Made by a program: the position numbers and the translations under genes | The notes under the pieces: generated by a model | The model's input: only the letters and a program-made list of their open reading frames with translations | The model's database searches: none | What the model was told of the DNA's origin: nothing | Assembly (NCBI GenBank): GCA_905234145.1 | Contig: CAJOGK010000025.1 | Span: 44,475-108,474 of the forward strand | Origin: an uncultured Prevotella sp. | Lineage (GTDB): Bacteria; Bacteroidota; Bacteroidia; Bacteroidales; Bacteroidaceae | Direction of reading: 5' to 3' | Length of the DNA stretch: 64,000 nt | In this document: positions 1 to 8,219 of the stretch, piece after piece | How the letters are laid out: every line of letters begins with the position of its first letter | Position numbering within the stretch: the stretch's first letter is position 1

Positions 1-1
1 T

Positions 2-22
2 GTTAAAGAATTAGAAAAATAG
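2..22 (+). CDS. C-terminal tail of an upstream gene (partial)
   Basis: The first bases read VKELEK followed by TAG in one frame, and the stop lies only 4 nt before the next start codon. This suggests the end of a gene co-transcribed with the HEPN-type gene. Too little is present to name it, and chance is not excluded. Confidence 0.35.
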   Translation, partial: VKELEK

Positions 23-26
23 GGCA

Positions 27-827
27 ATGGAGAGAATTGTATTTGTTGAAGGCAATATAATCGCCTATAGTGGTAATCACCTAGCAAAAGGATTAGTATG
101 TTTAGCGACAGACAAATACAAAGAGAAGGCTGTTGAAGTAATCAATGGTGATCTTGAATTGTACGAACACAATCGGATAATTCCTTTCTATACTTATGCC
201 GCCAGAGGCGGGGTAACATCTCTTGGCCATAATTTAGGAGTTGTGCATAGTCCTAGTAATGTATTAAACCTCTATAAAGAAGAGATAGAAAAGATTAAAA
301 GATTATTAAACCTTGTAGTTCCTGAAGATCTTCGTCCAACTCATAATAGACATCTATTTATTGGAGTAATCGGAACATTAGAATTGTTTTTGTCTGAAAT
401 GATTTCTTGTTTAGTGCTGGGTGAAGAACAGTTTTATCATAATTTTATTGAAAATACTAGTTACAAGATTTCTCTGAAAGATATAGAAGAAGGAGGACAG
501 ATGTTGGACAAAGCGATTTATAAAGTTATACACAATATTAATGCTCATAAATTAAAGGAAATAAAGGATGTCTTCAAGAATGTTTTTGATGTAAATATTC
601 CAAATACCACTGAACTTGGAAGGTATATAGAGAAAAGGCATGACTTAGTTCACAGAAATGGCAATAGAGTCGACGATAGAACTTTGAGATATGTGGATAT
701 TACAGATAGAATATTGCAGGACCTTATTCTTGTGGTAGATACTTTTGTCGATCATTTAATGGATGCCCTAGTATTACCAATAGAAAAGTGGAATGAAGGT
801 TTTGAAAATACGGGGACTGGTCATTGA
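27..827 (+). CDS. HEPN-like protein, function unknown
   Basis: A 266-residue soluble protein without signal peptide or membrane segment. I do not recognise a specific family. The C-terminal half is strongly helical and carries RHDLVH at residues 204-209, followed by RNG. This matches the R-x4-H signature of HEPN domains, whose members are often RNases or toxin parts of defence and toxin-antitoxin systems. The gene sits 4 nt after a preceding stop, so it may be the second gene of a pair whose first member lies outside the window. A DUF1016 nuclease remnant just downstream fits an eroded defence or accessory island. HEPN assignment rests on one motif plus helical character; RNase activity is inference. 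Confidence 0.55.
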   Translation: MERIVFVEGNIIAYSGNHLAKGLVCLATDKYKEKAVEVINGDLELYEHNRIIPFYTYAARGGVTSLGHNLGVVHSPSNVLNLYKEEIEKIKRLLNLVVPEDLRPTHNRHLFIGVIGTLELFLSEMISCLVLGEEQFYHNFIENTSYKISLKDIEEGGQMLDKAIYKVIHNINAHKLKEIKDVFKNVFDVNIPNTTELGRYIEKRHDLVHRNGNRVDDRTLRYVDITDRILQDLILVVDTFVDHLMDALVLPIEKWNEGFENTGTGH

Positions 828-881
828 TTCGTTATAAATAAGGTGTAGTCCGAATAAAGGGATTACTTATGCAAACGAAAT

Positions 882-1053
882 ATGAATATGAAAGAAAAAG
901 AAGTAAAGAAAGATTTGGCAACGACCTCTAAAGGCATTTTGCAGAACAATGATTCTGAATATGTGAGACTTGTCTCACATATTTCAGGATTGTGGGAGAA
1001 TGCAAAAGAAAAGGCAGTTTTTGCCGTTAACACAGAATTGCTTAAAGCAAGCT
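882..1053 (+). pseudogene. DUF1016 (YhcG-like) nuclease N-terminal remnant
   Basis: The first ~57 codons read like the N-terminal helical domain of DUF1016/YhcG proteins, with a segment ending in VNTELLKASW where intact members continue WxIGxxI. After this point homology stops and the frame runs into unrelated sequence, ending at 1151. Full-length relatives are several hundred residues and end in a PDDEXK nuclease domain that is absent here. The junction near 1050 coincides with the start of what looks like another gene's tail (1053-1126), so this is the left side of a deletion or recombination scar. Confidence 0.55.
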
Positions 1054-1126
1054 GGGGCCTAGCGTTATTTCTTCTGCCAAAGCCACAGACTATCTGCTGC
1101 CTGCTAATGATAACGATGAAGAATAA
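1053..1126 (+). pseudogene. C-terminal remnant of an unknown gene, possibly fetA
   Basis: In a different frame from the DUF1016 remnant, ~23 codons read SAKATDYLLPANDNDEE before a TAA at 1124-1126. The stop is 14 nt before the fetB-like ATG at 1141, the spacing of an operon. Because fetB normally follows the ATPase gene fetA, this tail may be the end of fetA. That is inference from gene order; the tail has no diagnostic motif. Confidence 0.3.
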
Positions 1127-1140
1127 CAGGAATGTAATAT

Positions 1141-1512
1141 ATGATAGTTAATGATATTTCGTTATGGGGGGCAGCGCTTGTGGCTATTATAGTAGTTATA
1201 GCGATGATTGCATTGGGCTTCGTTGACAGGAAGATGCTGCGTCGTATGCTGGTTGTATTCGGAGCGACGATGGCGCAGATGGTTGTCGTGGGTGCCGTTG
1301 TGTTGTTGGCCTTCAAGACGTTTGCCTGGTGGGCCTATCTGCTCTGGTATTTCCTGGTACTGTTTTTGTCGATCTGCAGGGTGCTGTATCCTATCCAGTT
1401 TATGTGGAAAAGGATGCTACTGCCCATAAGTGCTGCGGTGCTGGCGGGCAGCATCGATGATTCGCAAAGGGGCACAGAAACAAGGTGCTCGATAATTATA
1501 AAAACTCCATAA
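1141..1512 (+). pseudogene. Truncated FetB/UPF0014 ABC permease
   Basis: The first ~105 residues are hydrophobic and resemble the N-terminus of the FetB (UPF0014) iron-export permease: a first membrane helix, then a basic loop (DRKMLRRML), then two or three further helices up to FMWKRMLLPISAAV. Family members are about 250-260 residues. Here the reading frame leaves the family after about 1455 and ends in an unrelated polar tail. The gene is therefore truncated, and iron export by it is unlikely. The junction is the second scar within 500 bp. Confidence 0.55.
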
Positions 1513-1514
1513 AT

Positions 1515-2311
1515 ATGAAGAAACCACAGTGGCTTGAGAAAGAGAAACTCTATAGCATCATGTTCGAGTCGGAGCGTCCTGCCGGGCGTATCTTCGACCT
1601 CACGCTGATGACGGCTATCTCGCTGAGTATCATCATCTCGTTTATCGAGACAATACCCTCATTAGCGCATACTTTTAAGTTTATACTGGAGATACTGGAA
1701 TATCTGCTGACCTTCTTCTTTACGGTCGAGTATATTGCCCGTGTCTACTGCTCGCCCAAGCCTCGCGAGTATGTGCTGAGTTTCTTTGGCGTCATCCGCC
1801 TTACCTCTCCTATTTCCTGCCTCACGCACGATACATGATTCTGTTGCGTTCGTTCCGCTTTATCCGTATCTTCCGAATCTTCAAGTTGTTCAGCTTCATC
1901 AACGAGGGATACATGCTGATGCACTCGCTTCAGAAGAGTCTTACCAAGATTTCTGTCTATTTCTTGTTTGTGCTGATACTGGATATCTGTCTGGGTACAC
2001 TGATGTTTATGGTGGAGAACGGTCAGCCTAATACACAATTCACGGATTTGGCTACATCGGTCTATTGGGCCATTGTCACGATGACTACCGTCGGCTATGG
2101 CGACATTACGCCTGTTACCCCCATAGGACGCTTGCTGTCTGCTTTCGTCATGCTGCTGGGTTATACCATCATTGCCGTTCCCACAGGTATTGTAACGGCC
2201 AACATTATTGACGAGACGAAAGAAAAGCCGAAGGACGGGCATTGTCCGCGTTGTGATGGTATGGTACGCGATGAAGACCACTATTGTTCACATTGCGGAG
2301 AAAAGCTGTAG
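1515..2311 (+). pseudogene. Voltage-gated K+ channel, frameshifted
   Basis: Two overlapping frames together make one six-helix ion channel. The first (ATG 1515, stop 1836-1838) covers S1-S2 and the start of S3. The second (to 2311) carries an arginine-rich S4 (LLRSFRFIRIFRIFKL), S5, the selectivity filter TVGYGD and S6, then a C-terminal zinc ribbon with two CxxC pairs. The frame changes near 1797, where the expected S3 core of about six residues is missing, so a deletion of roughly 19 nt explains both the frame change and the gap. The stop of part one overlaps an ATG in part two as ATGA, so reinitiation is conceivable, but S3 would still be damaged. Confidence 0.75.
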
Positions 2312-2317
2312 AAAAGT

Positions 2318-4033
2318 ATGATTCTGGTATTCGGAGGTACAACAGAGGGGCGCAAGGCTGTGGAAGTGCTGGAAGAGGGTGGTAATGCCTATTATTACAG
2401 CACGAAGACAGGAGAGCAGGACATCACCCTGCATCATGGGCAACGGATAGACGGGGCGCTCGATGCTGAGGCGATGCTGACGTTCTGTCGTGAACATGAC
2501 ATCCGTCTCATTGTAGATGCTGCCCATCCCTTTGCATACCAACTCCACCAGACCATCGCTCAGGTTTCTGAATCACAGAATATCCCCACCATCCGTTATG
2601 AACGTATCTATCCTGAGCGAGATGCTGAGATAACCTGGATCGACGACTACAGTCAGATACCTCATGACATTCACTCTCTGCTGGCAACGACTGGTGTGCA
2701 GAGTATCGCCAAACTGAAGCCGTTGGAGGCTGAGGGCATCAGAATCTATTATCGTATCCTCCGAAGGGAGTCGTCGATAGCTTTAGCCTTGAAGCAGGGA
2801 GCCAGTCCAGAACAACTCTGCTATTATGAGGATCCTCAGGATATTCCCGTCGAAGCTGAGACCATCCTGTTGAAAGAGAGTGGCCTATCTGGAGGTTTTT
2901 CAGAGAAGGTTGAGGCTGCCAAAGCAAAAGGAATGAGGATTATCGCCCTGAAAAGGCCACAGACGCCTCAGATATTTACCATCGTCAATGGCCCTTATGG
3001 CCTGCGACGGGCTGTTGAGAAGCTGCTGCCAGAGTTCTATCCCCTGCATAGTGGACTGACGACTGGCACTTGTGCGACAGCTGCGGCTGTAGCTGCAGTG
3101 TCGGCCTCGCAAAATCCCTCTGTGGTACCTGTAATCCTGCCAAACGGAGAGACCATCCATGTGCCTGTTGGCTATGGCGAGGGATATGCCTATTGTATCA
3201 AGGAGGCTGGCGATGATCCTGATGTGACGAATGGTATTGAGATCCGTGCGAGTGTGAAGCCTTCTGAAACTTTTGAGATTCTTGGTGGCGAAGGCGTGGG
3301 AAGGTTTACGCTTCCTGGTTTTGACTATCCTCCTGGCGAAGCAGCCATTAATAAGGCACCACGAGAGATGATCCGCCAGAATCTGGAACGATTTGGTATG
3401 CCTTTACAGGTGACGATTTCCGTTCCGCAGGGTGCAGAGATTGCTCGCAGAACCTTTAACCCTCGTCTGGGTATCGAAGGGGGAATCTCGATTATTGGTG
3501 TCTCTGGTATCGTGAAACCTTTCTCAGAAGAAGCCTTTATCGACAGTATCCGCAAGTGTATGAATGTGGCTAAGGCCAGTGGTACGAATCGTGTGGTGAT
3601 TAACAGTGGTGGCAAGAGTGAGCGCTTTGTGAAAGCCCTCTATCCAGACTTGCCTCGACAGGCTTTTGTGGAATATGGTAACTATATCGGAGAGACACTG
3701 AAAATCGCTCACGAACTGAATTTCGAAAGTGTGACCCTTGGCGTGATGCTTGGAAAAGCGGTGAAATTAGCAGCAGGTCATCTCGATACCCATAGTCGTA
3801 AGACTACGATGGATTTGGATTTCATCCAGCAAATGCTTCAAGAATCGGGTATAAAAATCGATATCAGCGATATTACCTTGGCGCGAGAACTTTGGGAGCG
3901 GATTTCTTCTGATAAACTAAAAGACTTTGCGCATACTGTGATACGTCATTGCGCTACTTATTGTAACCCTCTTTTACCAAAAGCATCACTTACGATTCTG
4001 TTGATTGATGACAATGGCGTCATCTACGGATAA
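2318..4033 (+). CDS. cbiD: CobK/CbiJ-CbiD fusion (cobalamin synthesis)
   Basis: One 571-residue protein with two corrin-ring enzymes. Residues 1 to ~243 match precorrin-6A reductase (CobK/CbiJ): an N-terminal nucleotide-binding FGGTTEGR, DAAHPFA near 68-74, and LLATTGV near 121. Residues ~244-571 match CbiD, cobalt-precorrin-5B C1-methyltransferase, starting at the hallmark HSGLTTGTCATAA and including GGEGVGRFT and PxxAINxxPR. CbiD methylates C1 using S-adenosylmethionine; CobK reduces the ring using NAD(P)H. In the anaerobic pathway these are consecutive steps, so the fusion joins producer and consumer. It starts 6 nt after the K+ channel stop and ends 3 nt before the convergent btuC. Confidence 0.93.
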   Translation: MILVFGGTTEGRKAVEVLEEGGNAYYYSTKTGEQDITLHHGQRIDGALDAEAMLTFCREHDIRLIVDAAHPFAYQLHQTIAQVSESQNIPTIRYERIYPERDAEITWIDDYSQIPHDIHSLLATTGVQSIAKLKPLEAEGIRIYYRILRRESSIALALKQGASPEQLCYYEDPQDIPVEAETILLKESGLSGGFSEKVEAAKAKGMRIIALKRPQTPQIFTIVNGPYGLRRAVEKLLPEFYPLHSGLTTGTCATAAAVAAVSASQNPSVVPVILPNGETIHVPVGYGEGYAYCIKEAGDDPDVTNGIEIRASVKPSETFEILGGEGVGRFTLPGFDYPPGEAAINKAPREMIRQNLERFGMPLQVTISVPQGAEIARRTFNPRLGIEGGISIIGVSGIVKPFSEEAFIDSIRKCMNVAKASGTNRVVINSGGKSERFVKALYPDLPRQAFVEYGNYIGETLKIAHELNFESVTLGVMLGKAVKLAAGHLDTHSRKTTMDLDFIQQMLQESGIKIDISDITLARELWERISSDKLKDFAHTVIRHCATYCNPLLPKASLTILLIDDNGVIYG

Positions 4034-4036
4034 AAT

Positions 4037-5062
4037 CTATTCTTCTACTTCACTCTTTCTTTTGCCAAAAAGTACAGCTGCAATCACAGGTGCACCAACG
4101 AGGGCTGTCACACTATTAACGGGCAAGGCGCCCTCGAAGCCTGGCATACGGGCAATGAAATTACAAAATAGTGCCAAAGCTGCACCACAGAGCGCTGTGG
4201 CTGGCATGAGTATACGATGGTCGGACGTACGGAAAATAGCACGTGTCAGATGAGGTACAGCGAGGCCGATAAACATGATTGGACCGCAATAAGCTGTAAC
4301 AATCGCCACAAGGATGCCTGAAGAGATAATCACCAGCATACGACTACGACGGATGTTCAAGCCAAGATTAGCTGCATAGCGATCGCCAAGCAGCATCAGG
4401 TTCATATCCTTCACCAACAAACAGGCTAAAGGCAAAAGGATGCACATCAGTACGATGAAGAGCACCATTTCATCACCTGAAACGCGAGAGAATGATCCCA
4501 ACCCCCAAACCACGAAGGCCTTGACATCTTCTTCTGGCGACAAGAACTTCAGTACACCAATAATGGCATTAGCCAGATAACCTATCATGACACCTATGAT
4601 TAATAAGGTGACATTGCCCTTTACCTTTTGTGATATCCAAAGGATGAGCGACAATACGGCTAAGGCACCGGCGATGGCAGCAACACTTATGGCGGCATCG
4701 CCCAGATAACCCAGACGTGATAAGGCCACGCCTCCGATTCGTCCTGAAAGCAACACCACAAAAGCCACACCTAGGGCAGAACCATTGCTGATACCCAAGA
4801 CAGAGGGACCTGCCAAGGGATTCCGAAATACCGTTTGCATCTGTAGACCACTTACTGCCAAGCCTGCTCCAGCAACAATCGCAGTCAGGGCTTGTGGTAA
4901 TCGACTACTGAAGATAATGTTCGTCCAGATTTCATTCGACTCAGTACCTGTAAGAATACGATACACTTCCATCATGGGTATCCTGACAGAGCCAATGAAC
5001 AAATTGACCACCAAGAGAATGGCGATTGTCGCTATGAGGACGATGAACTTTGAAACTCTCAT
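4037..5062 (-). CDS. btuC: FecCD/BtuC-type ABC permease
   Basis: A 341-residue polytopic inner-membrane protein with the FecCD-family pattern: RLPQALTAIVAGAGLAVSG near residues 54-72, the PLAGPSVLGISNG segment, and the late GLAVPHLTR. It would form the channel of a vitamin B12, haem or siderophore importer. The neighbouring binding protein and surrounding cobalamin genes favour corrinoid import. No ATP-binding subunit (BtuD) is adjacent: the next gene downstream is the convergent cobK-cbiD, 3 nt away. It follows btuF by 82 nt filled with an inverted repeat. Confidence 0.85.
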   Translation of the reverse strand: MRVSKFIVLIATIAILLVVNLFIGSVRIPMMEVYRILTGTESNEIWTNIIFSSRLPQALTAIVAGAGLAVSGLQMQTVFRNPLAGPSVLGISNGSALGVAFVVLLSGRIGGVALSRLGYLGDAAISVAAIAGALAVLSLILWISQKVKGNVTLLIIGVMIGYLANAIIGVLKFLSPEEDVKAFVVWGLGSFSRVSGDEMVLFIVLMCILLPLACLLVKDMNLMLLGDRYAANLGLNIRRSRMLVIISSGILVAIVTAYCGPIMFIGLAVPHLTRAIFRTSDHRILMPATALCGAALALFCNFIARMPGFEGALPVNSVTALVGAPVIAAVLFGKRKSEVEE

Positions 5063-5073
5063 ATTTTTTTCTA

Positions 5074-5142
5074 CAACGGATTACACGGATTTCACGGATT
5101 GTCACATGCAACAAAAATCCGTATAATCCGTAAAATCCGTTG
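5074..5142. repeat. Inverted repeat with tandem ACGGATT units
   Basis: The btuF-btuC spacer contains a left arm with three CGGATT units (5074-5100) and a right arm with three AATCCG units (5116-5142), separated by ~15 nt. The arms are nearly complementary and would fold into a long stem-loop in either strand. It fills the operon junction and could modulate transcript stability or read-through; the role is unknown. Confidence 0.8.
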
Positions 5143-5143
5143 T

Positions 5144-6256
5144 TTATTTTAATAATTTATAGTAAGTAGGCTGGTAGTCTGGTTCTACGAGTTCAGGATG
5201 GAAGATGGCTACGAAATCCTTTAGCAATACATCTGGTTGTACAGGCGAAATTTCGTAATAGGCCTGTTGCTTCATATTGCAGTAGATGACCTTCTTCTCT
5301 TTATAAGCTTTGAAGAGTTCATTGCGAGGCTCTGAGGCTTTAAGTGCTTCATAGCTAAAATCGCCTGGGAAGCTGTTCAGAATGCGCCAGTAATCTGCCT
5401 TTGCTGCCAGGGCATACATCTTTTCGAATTCCAAATCTTCACCAGCAGTCTCTTCGTCTTGAATTACGTATTCAGCACCAGCATCCCTGAATATCTGAGC
5501 CAGATAGTTCTTGCCTCCTACAGCATGCCAATTGCCATAGTGCATCTCGCCAGAAAAAACGGTGGGTCTTGAAGCTACTGCAGCTGCAGCTTCTTTCAGA
5601 TCGCAATATCGCTTTTCGATTCCTGTAAATACCTCGTTCGCCTCACGCTCCTTACCAATGAGCATGCCCACAAACTTTATCCACTCAGCCTGACCTAAAG
5701 GGTTGAGTTCCTGATATCCCAAGTGTGGCACGAGCATGATGCCTGTTTCCTTGATGGCATCATAGCCACCTCGTTTTGAGGGTGAAATGAAGATTAAGTC
5801 AGGATTAGCAGCCAGCACCATCTCTGTATCGAAATTACCCTCCATGCCAATCTTTACGATGCGTCCGTCTTTCACTCTTTCAAGAATATCCTTGTTGAAG
5901 AGATTCTTCGTGCCCGTTAGTCCTTTTACGACATCGTGGGCATTCAAAATGGTGAAGTTGGATAGTTGCAGCGAGGTCATACAGATGGTACGCTTGATAG
6001 GTACAAGAATCCTGGTATATCCGCTGGGTACTTCTGCATCTTCTGCATGTACCAAGGCAAAATGATCATTTTTGCCAACATCGACAAGACGGATATTGGA
6101 AGAGTCGCGTACACTGAAGCCTGTGGCATATTTAACCTCAATGGAAACGATGGAATCATTCGACTCCGCATCGCTATTTCCTTGCATCTTAGCGTTCTTA
6201 CCAGAACAAGCGCAGAGCATCGTGGCAATCACCAACAAGAGGATATTTTTCTTCAT
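5144..6256 (-). CDS. btuF: BtuF-like substrate-binding lipoprotein
   Basis: A 370-residue periplasmic binding protein of the BtuF/FhuD (cluster A-II) type. The N-terminus is a lipoprotein signal with lipobox LCAC (Cys17), so it is membrane-tethered. Downstream segments such as AANPDLIFISPSKRGGYDAIKETGI are typical of B12/haem/siderophore binders. It pairs with the permease at 4037 and has its own candidate -7 box (6285-6292, minus strand). Cobalamin or cobinamide is the likely ligand given the neighbours; haem or a siderophore is not excluded. Confidence 0.82.
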   Translation of the reverse strand: MKKNILLLVIATMLCACSGKNAKMQGNSDAESNDSIVSIEVKYATGFSVRDSSNIRLVDVGKNDHFALVHAEDAEVPSGYTRILVPIKRTICMTSLQLSNFTILNAHDVVKGLTGTKNLFNKDILERVKDGRIVKIGMEGNFDTEMVLAANPDLIFISPSKRGGYDAIKETGIMLVPHLGYQELNPLGQAEWIKFVGMLIGKEREANEVFTGIEKRYCDLKEAAAAVASRPTVFSGEMHYGNWHAVGGKNYLAQIFRDAGAEYVIQDEETAGEDLEFEKMYALAAKADYWRILNSFPGDFSYEALKASEPRNELFKAYKEKKVIYCNMKQQAYYEISPVQPDVLLKDFVAIFHPELVEPDYQPTYYKLLK

Positions 6257-6284
6257 TTTTATATCGATTTTTTGTTTCTGACTG

Positions 6285-6292
6285 CAAAATTA
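6285..6292 (-). promoter_or_regulatory. -7 box for btuF
   Basis: Minus-strand TAATTTTG matches the Bacteroidota -7 consensus TAnnTTTG and lies 29 nt upstream of the btuF start. Confidence 0.5.
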
Positions 6293-7231
6293 CAAAATAT
6301 ATCTGATAATGACAAGAATAACCATTAATACTTCTGCAGTTCGATTCACTCGCACTGCTTTTTTCATGTCTTTTGTCGTAAGTGCTCGTTCGTTTTCGCC
6401 AATAAATGGTTTGTCGAAGAGTTTGCCAAAATAGTAATGCGGGCCTCCAAACCTGCAATCTAAGATACCAGCAAGGGCTGCTTCAGGATAACCGCTATTG
6501 GGCGAAGCATGATTTCTGCCATTCTTCCAGACGAAAGTGAAAAGTCGAGAGTGGAAAGTGGAAAGAACTTGTGGTAAAATCATCAGCAAGGCTGTTATTC
6601 GAGCAGGGATATAATTGGCAATGTCATCGATATGTGCAGCCCAGCAACCAAAGGCTTTGTAGCGATCCGTCTTGTAGCCTATCATCGAGTCGAGGGTATT
6701 CACCATTTTATATGCCAACATGCCAGGAACGCCTAAAATCGCCAACCAAAAGAGTGGGGCTATCACACCATCACTCAGGTTCTCTGCCAATGTTTCGAGA
6801 GCAGCTGTTCTTACCTCTTGCGCAGAAAGTTCTGAGGTGTCGCGCCCAACGATCCGAGCCACCTGCTTACGACCCTCATCCAAAGAGCGATCTAAGGCAA
6901 GGAAGACTTCTCGCACTTCTCGAATCAGCGTGGTTCCTGCCAGGCAATAGAAAATAGCGATGGCATCGAAAAGAAGTAAGAGGGGAGTAGGAAGAGGTAA
7001 GAGAAGACGACGCAAAATCCAAGTAAGGATGAAAACGAGGGCAATGAGCAAAAGAGCAACCAAAGCGCCTTTCGTTTTGCGATGATTGCCATGATTCAGT
7101 TTGTGCTCGCAAGCAGCAATCGTCTTACCAAACCATACGATAGGATGAGGCAACCAAATGGGGTCGCCAAACAGCAAATCGAGCAACCAACCTGCCAGCA
7201 AGGGTAATATGGCGAATATCCAACTATCCAT
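6290..7231 (-). CDS. cbiB: CbiB, adenosylcobinamide-phosphate synthase
   Basis: A 313-residue integral membrane protein matching CbiB/CobD, which attaches aminopropanol phosphate to adenosylcobyric acid. Early hallmarks are DLLFGDPxWLPHPIVWFG (about residues 18-35). LAENLSDGVIAPLFW and DSMIGYKTDRYKAFG follow in the middle, and a C-terminal NSGYPEAALAGIL. Two loops, about residues 75-90 and 220-233, are encoded by low-complexity pyrimidine-rich DNA resembling the intergenic repeats. Start overlaps the stop of the aminotransferase gene by 8 nt, so translation is probably coupled. Confidence 0.92.
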   Translation of the reverse strand: MDSWIFAILPLLAGWLLDLLFGDPIWLPHPIVWFGKTIAACEHKLNHGNHRKTKGALVALLLIALVFILTWILRRLLLPLPTPLLLLFDAIAIFYCLAGTTLIREVREVFLALDRSLDEGRKQVARIVGRDTSELSAQEVRTAALETLAENLSDGVIAPLFWLAILGVPGMLAYKMVNTLDSMIGYKTDRYKAFGCWAAHIDDIANYIPARITALLMILPQVLSTFHSRLFTFVWKNGRNHASPNSGYPEAALAGILDCRFGGPHYYFGKLFDKPFIGENERALTTKDMKKAVRVNRTAEVLMVILVIIRYIL

Positions 7232-8219
7232 TTTTCAATCTTGTGAAAGTGTAAATTGCTGCAACCAATTCATCATTACTGTCAGGATCTTGTGCCGCAA
7301 TACGGAAATGACAATCCTTGAGACCTGCGAAGTTAGAGGCATCGCGAATCAGAAACTGATGCTTCTCAAGTAGATATGCTTTCAGTTCTGCTGCTGAGGC
7401 CTGCTGGATAGAACAAAGCATGAAATTGGTCTCTGAGGGATAGACATGAATGCCAAAAATGCCTCGCAACCTCCTGGCAAGAATCCTGGCTTCTGCTAAT
7501 AAGTCTTCCATCATATAGCGCTCATAAGGGTGCTTGTTGGCAAGGAGCCACTTGCCTGCTTCGATAGCCAGAGCGTTTATAGCCCAAGGGCGATAATTGG
7601 TTCGCAGGCGTTGGATAACGGAAGCAGGAGCAGTGATGAATCCTAAGCGCAAGCCAGGGATGGCAAAACGTTTTGTCATGGAGTGGATTTGTATCACATT
7701 CTGCATATCGATGGCCTCGCGTGGTGAAAGGATCCCTCTCCAAAGATAGTCTTCATAAGACTGGTCGATGATAAGCCAATGATGTCGACGAGACAGAATC
7801 TGGAGCTTTTCCAAAGGGTACACCTCGCCCGTAGGATTATTGGGATTGCAAAGCCAACGAATGGCTCCTCCTTTAGGTGCTTCTTCGTAGCCATACATCA
7901 GACAAGCATCAGCATACTCGCTGAATGTAGGACGCTTCACAGCAAAGGTGCGTTCGTCTCGTAGCGTTTGTGCTATCAGATAAATCGCATCCGTAGCTCC
8001 ACTCGTAACGAGTACTTCGTCTGGATGGATATCATACTCTTTGGCCAAAGCTACTTCTAAAGCATGGGCAGAAGGCTCAGGATAATGATTAATCACCTCC
8101 ATGCGAGTGGCTAAGAACTCGCACAATCCGCTGGTATCGATCAGTGGCGAGATATTGCTACTGAAGTTACAGCGTATAGGGCCGTATTTGTAGATATCGT
8201 CACCGTGTCCTTCAATCAT
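7224..8219 (-). CDS. cobD: Threonine-phosphate decarboxylase (CobD/CobC)
   Basis: A 331-residue fold-type I PLP enzyme. It carries the SGATDAIYLIAQ cofactor region, NPNNPTGEVYP, and the Schiff-base lysine in HSMTKRFAIPGLRLG. CobD makes aminopropanol phosphate from L-threonine phosphate for the CbiB step, and it is encoded directly between cobQ and cbiB, overlapping both by 8 nt. A histidinol-phosphate aminotransferase is the main alternative by fold, but the operon argues against it. Confidence 0.88.
   Translation of the reverse strand: MIEGHGDDIYKYGPIRCNFSSNISPLIDTSGLCEFLATRMEVINHYPEPSAHALEVALAKEYDIHPDEVLVTSGATDAIYLIAQTLRDERTFAVKRPTFSEYADACLMYGYEEAPKGGAIRWLCNPNNPTGEVYPLEKLQILSRRHHWLIIDQSYEDYLWRGILSPREAIDMQNVIQIHSMTKRFAIPGLRLGFITAPASVIQRLRTNYRPWAINALAIEAGKWLLANKHPYERYMMEDLLAEARILARRLRGIFGIHVYPSETNFMLCSIQQASAAELKAYLLEKHQFLIRDASNFAGLKDCHFRIAAQDPDSNDELVAAIYTFTRLKNG

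Noticed and set aside
1835..1838. Programmed frameshift in the K+ channel
   Set aside because: No slippery heptamer is visible, and S3 residues are missing, so a deletion explains the change better.
1745..2281. 178-residue open frame on the minus strand
   Set aside because: Antisense to the channel gene, with composition typical of a shadow frame.
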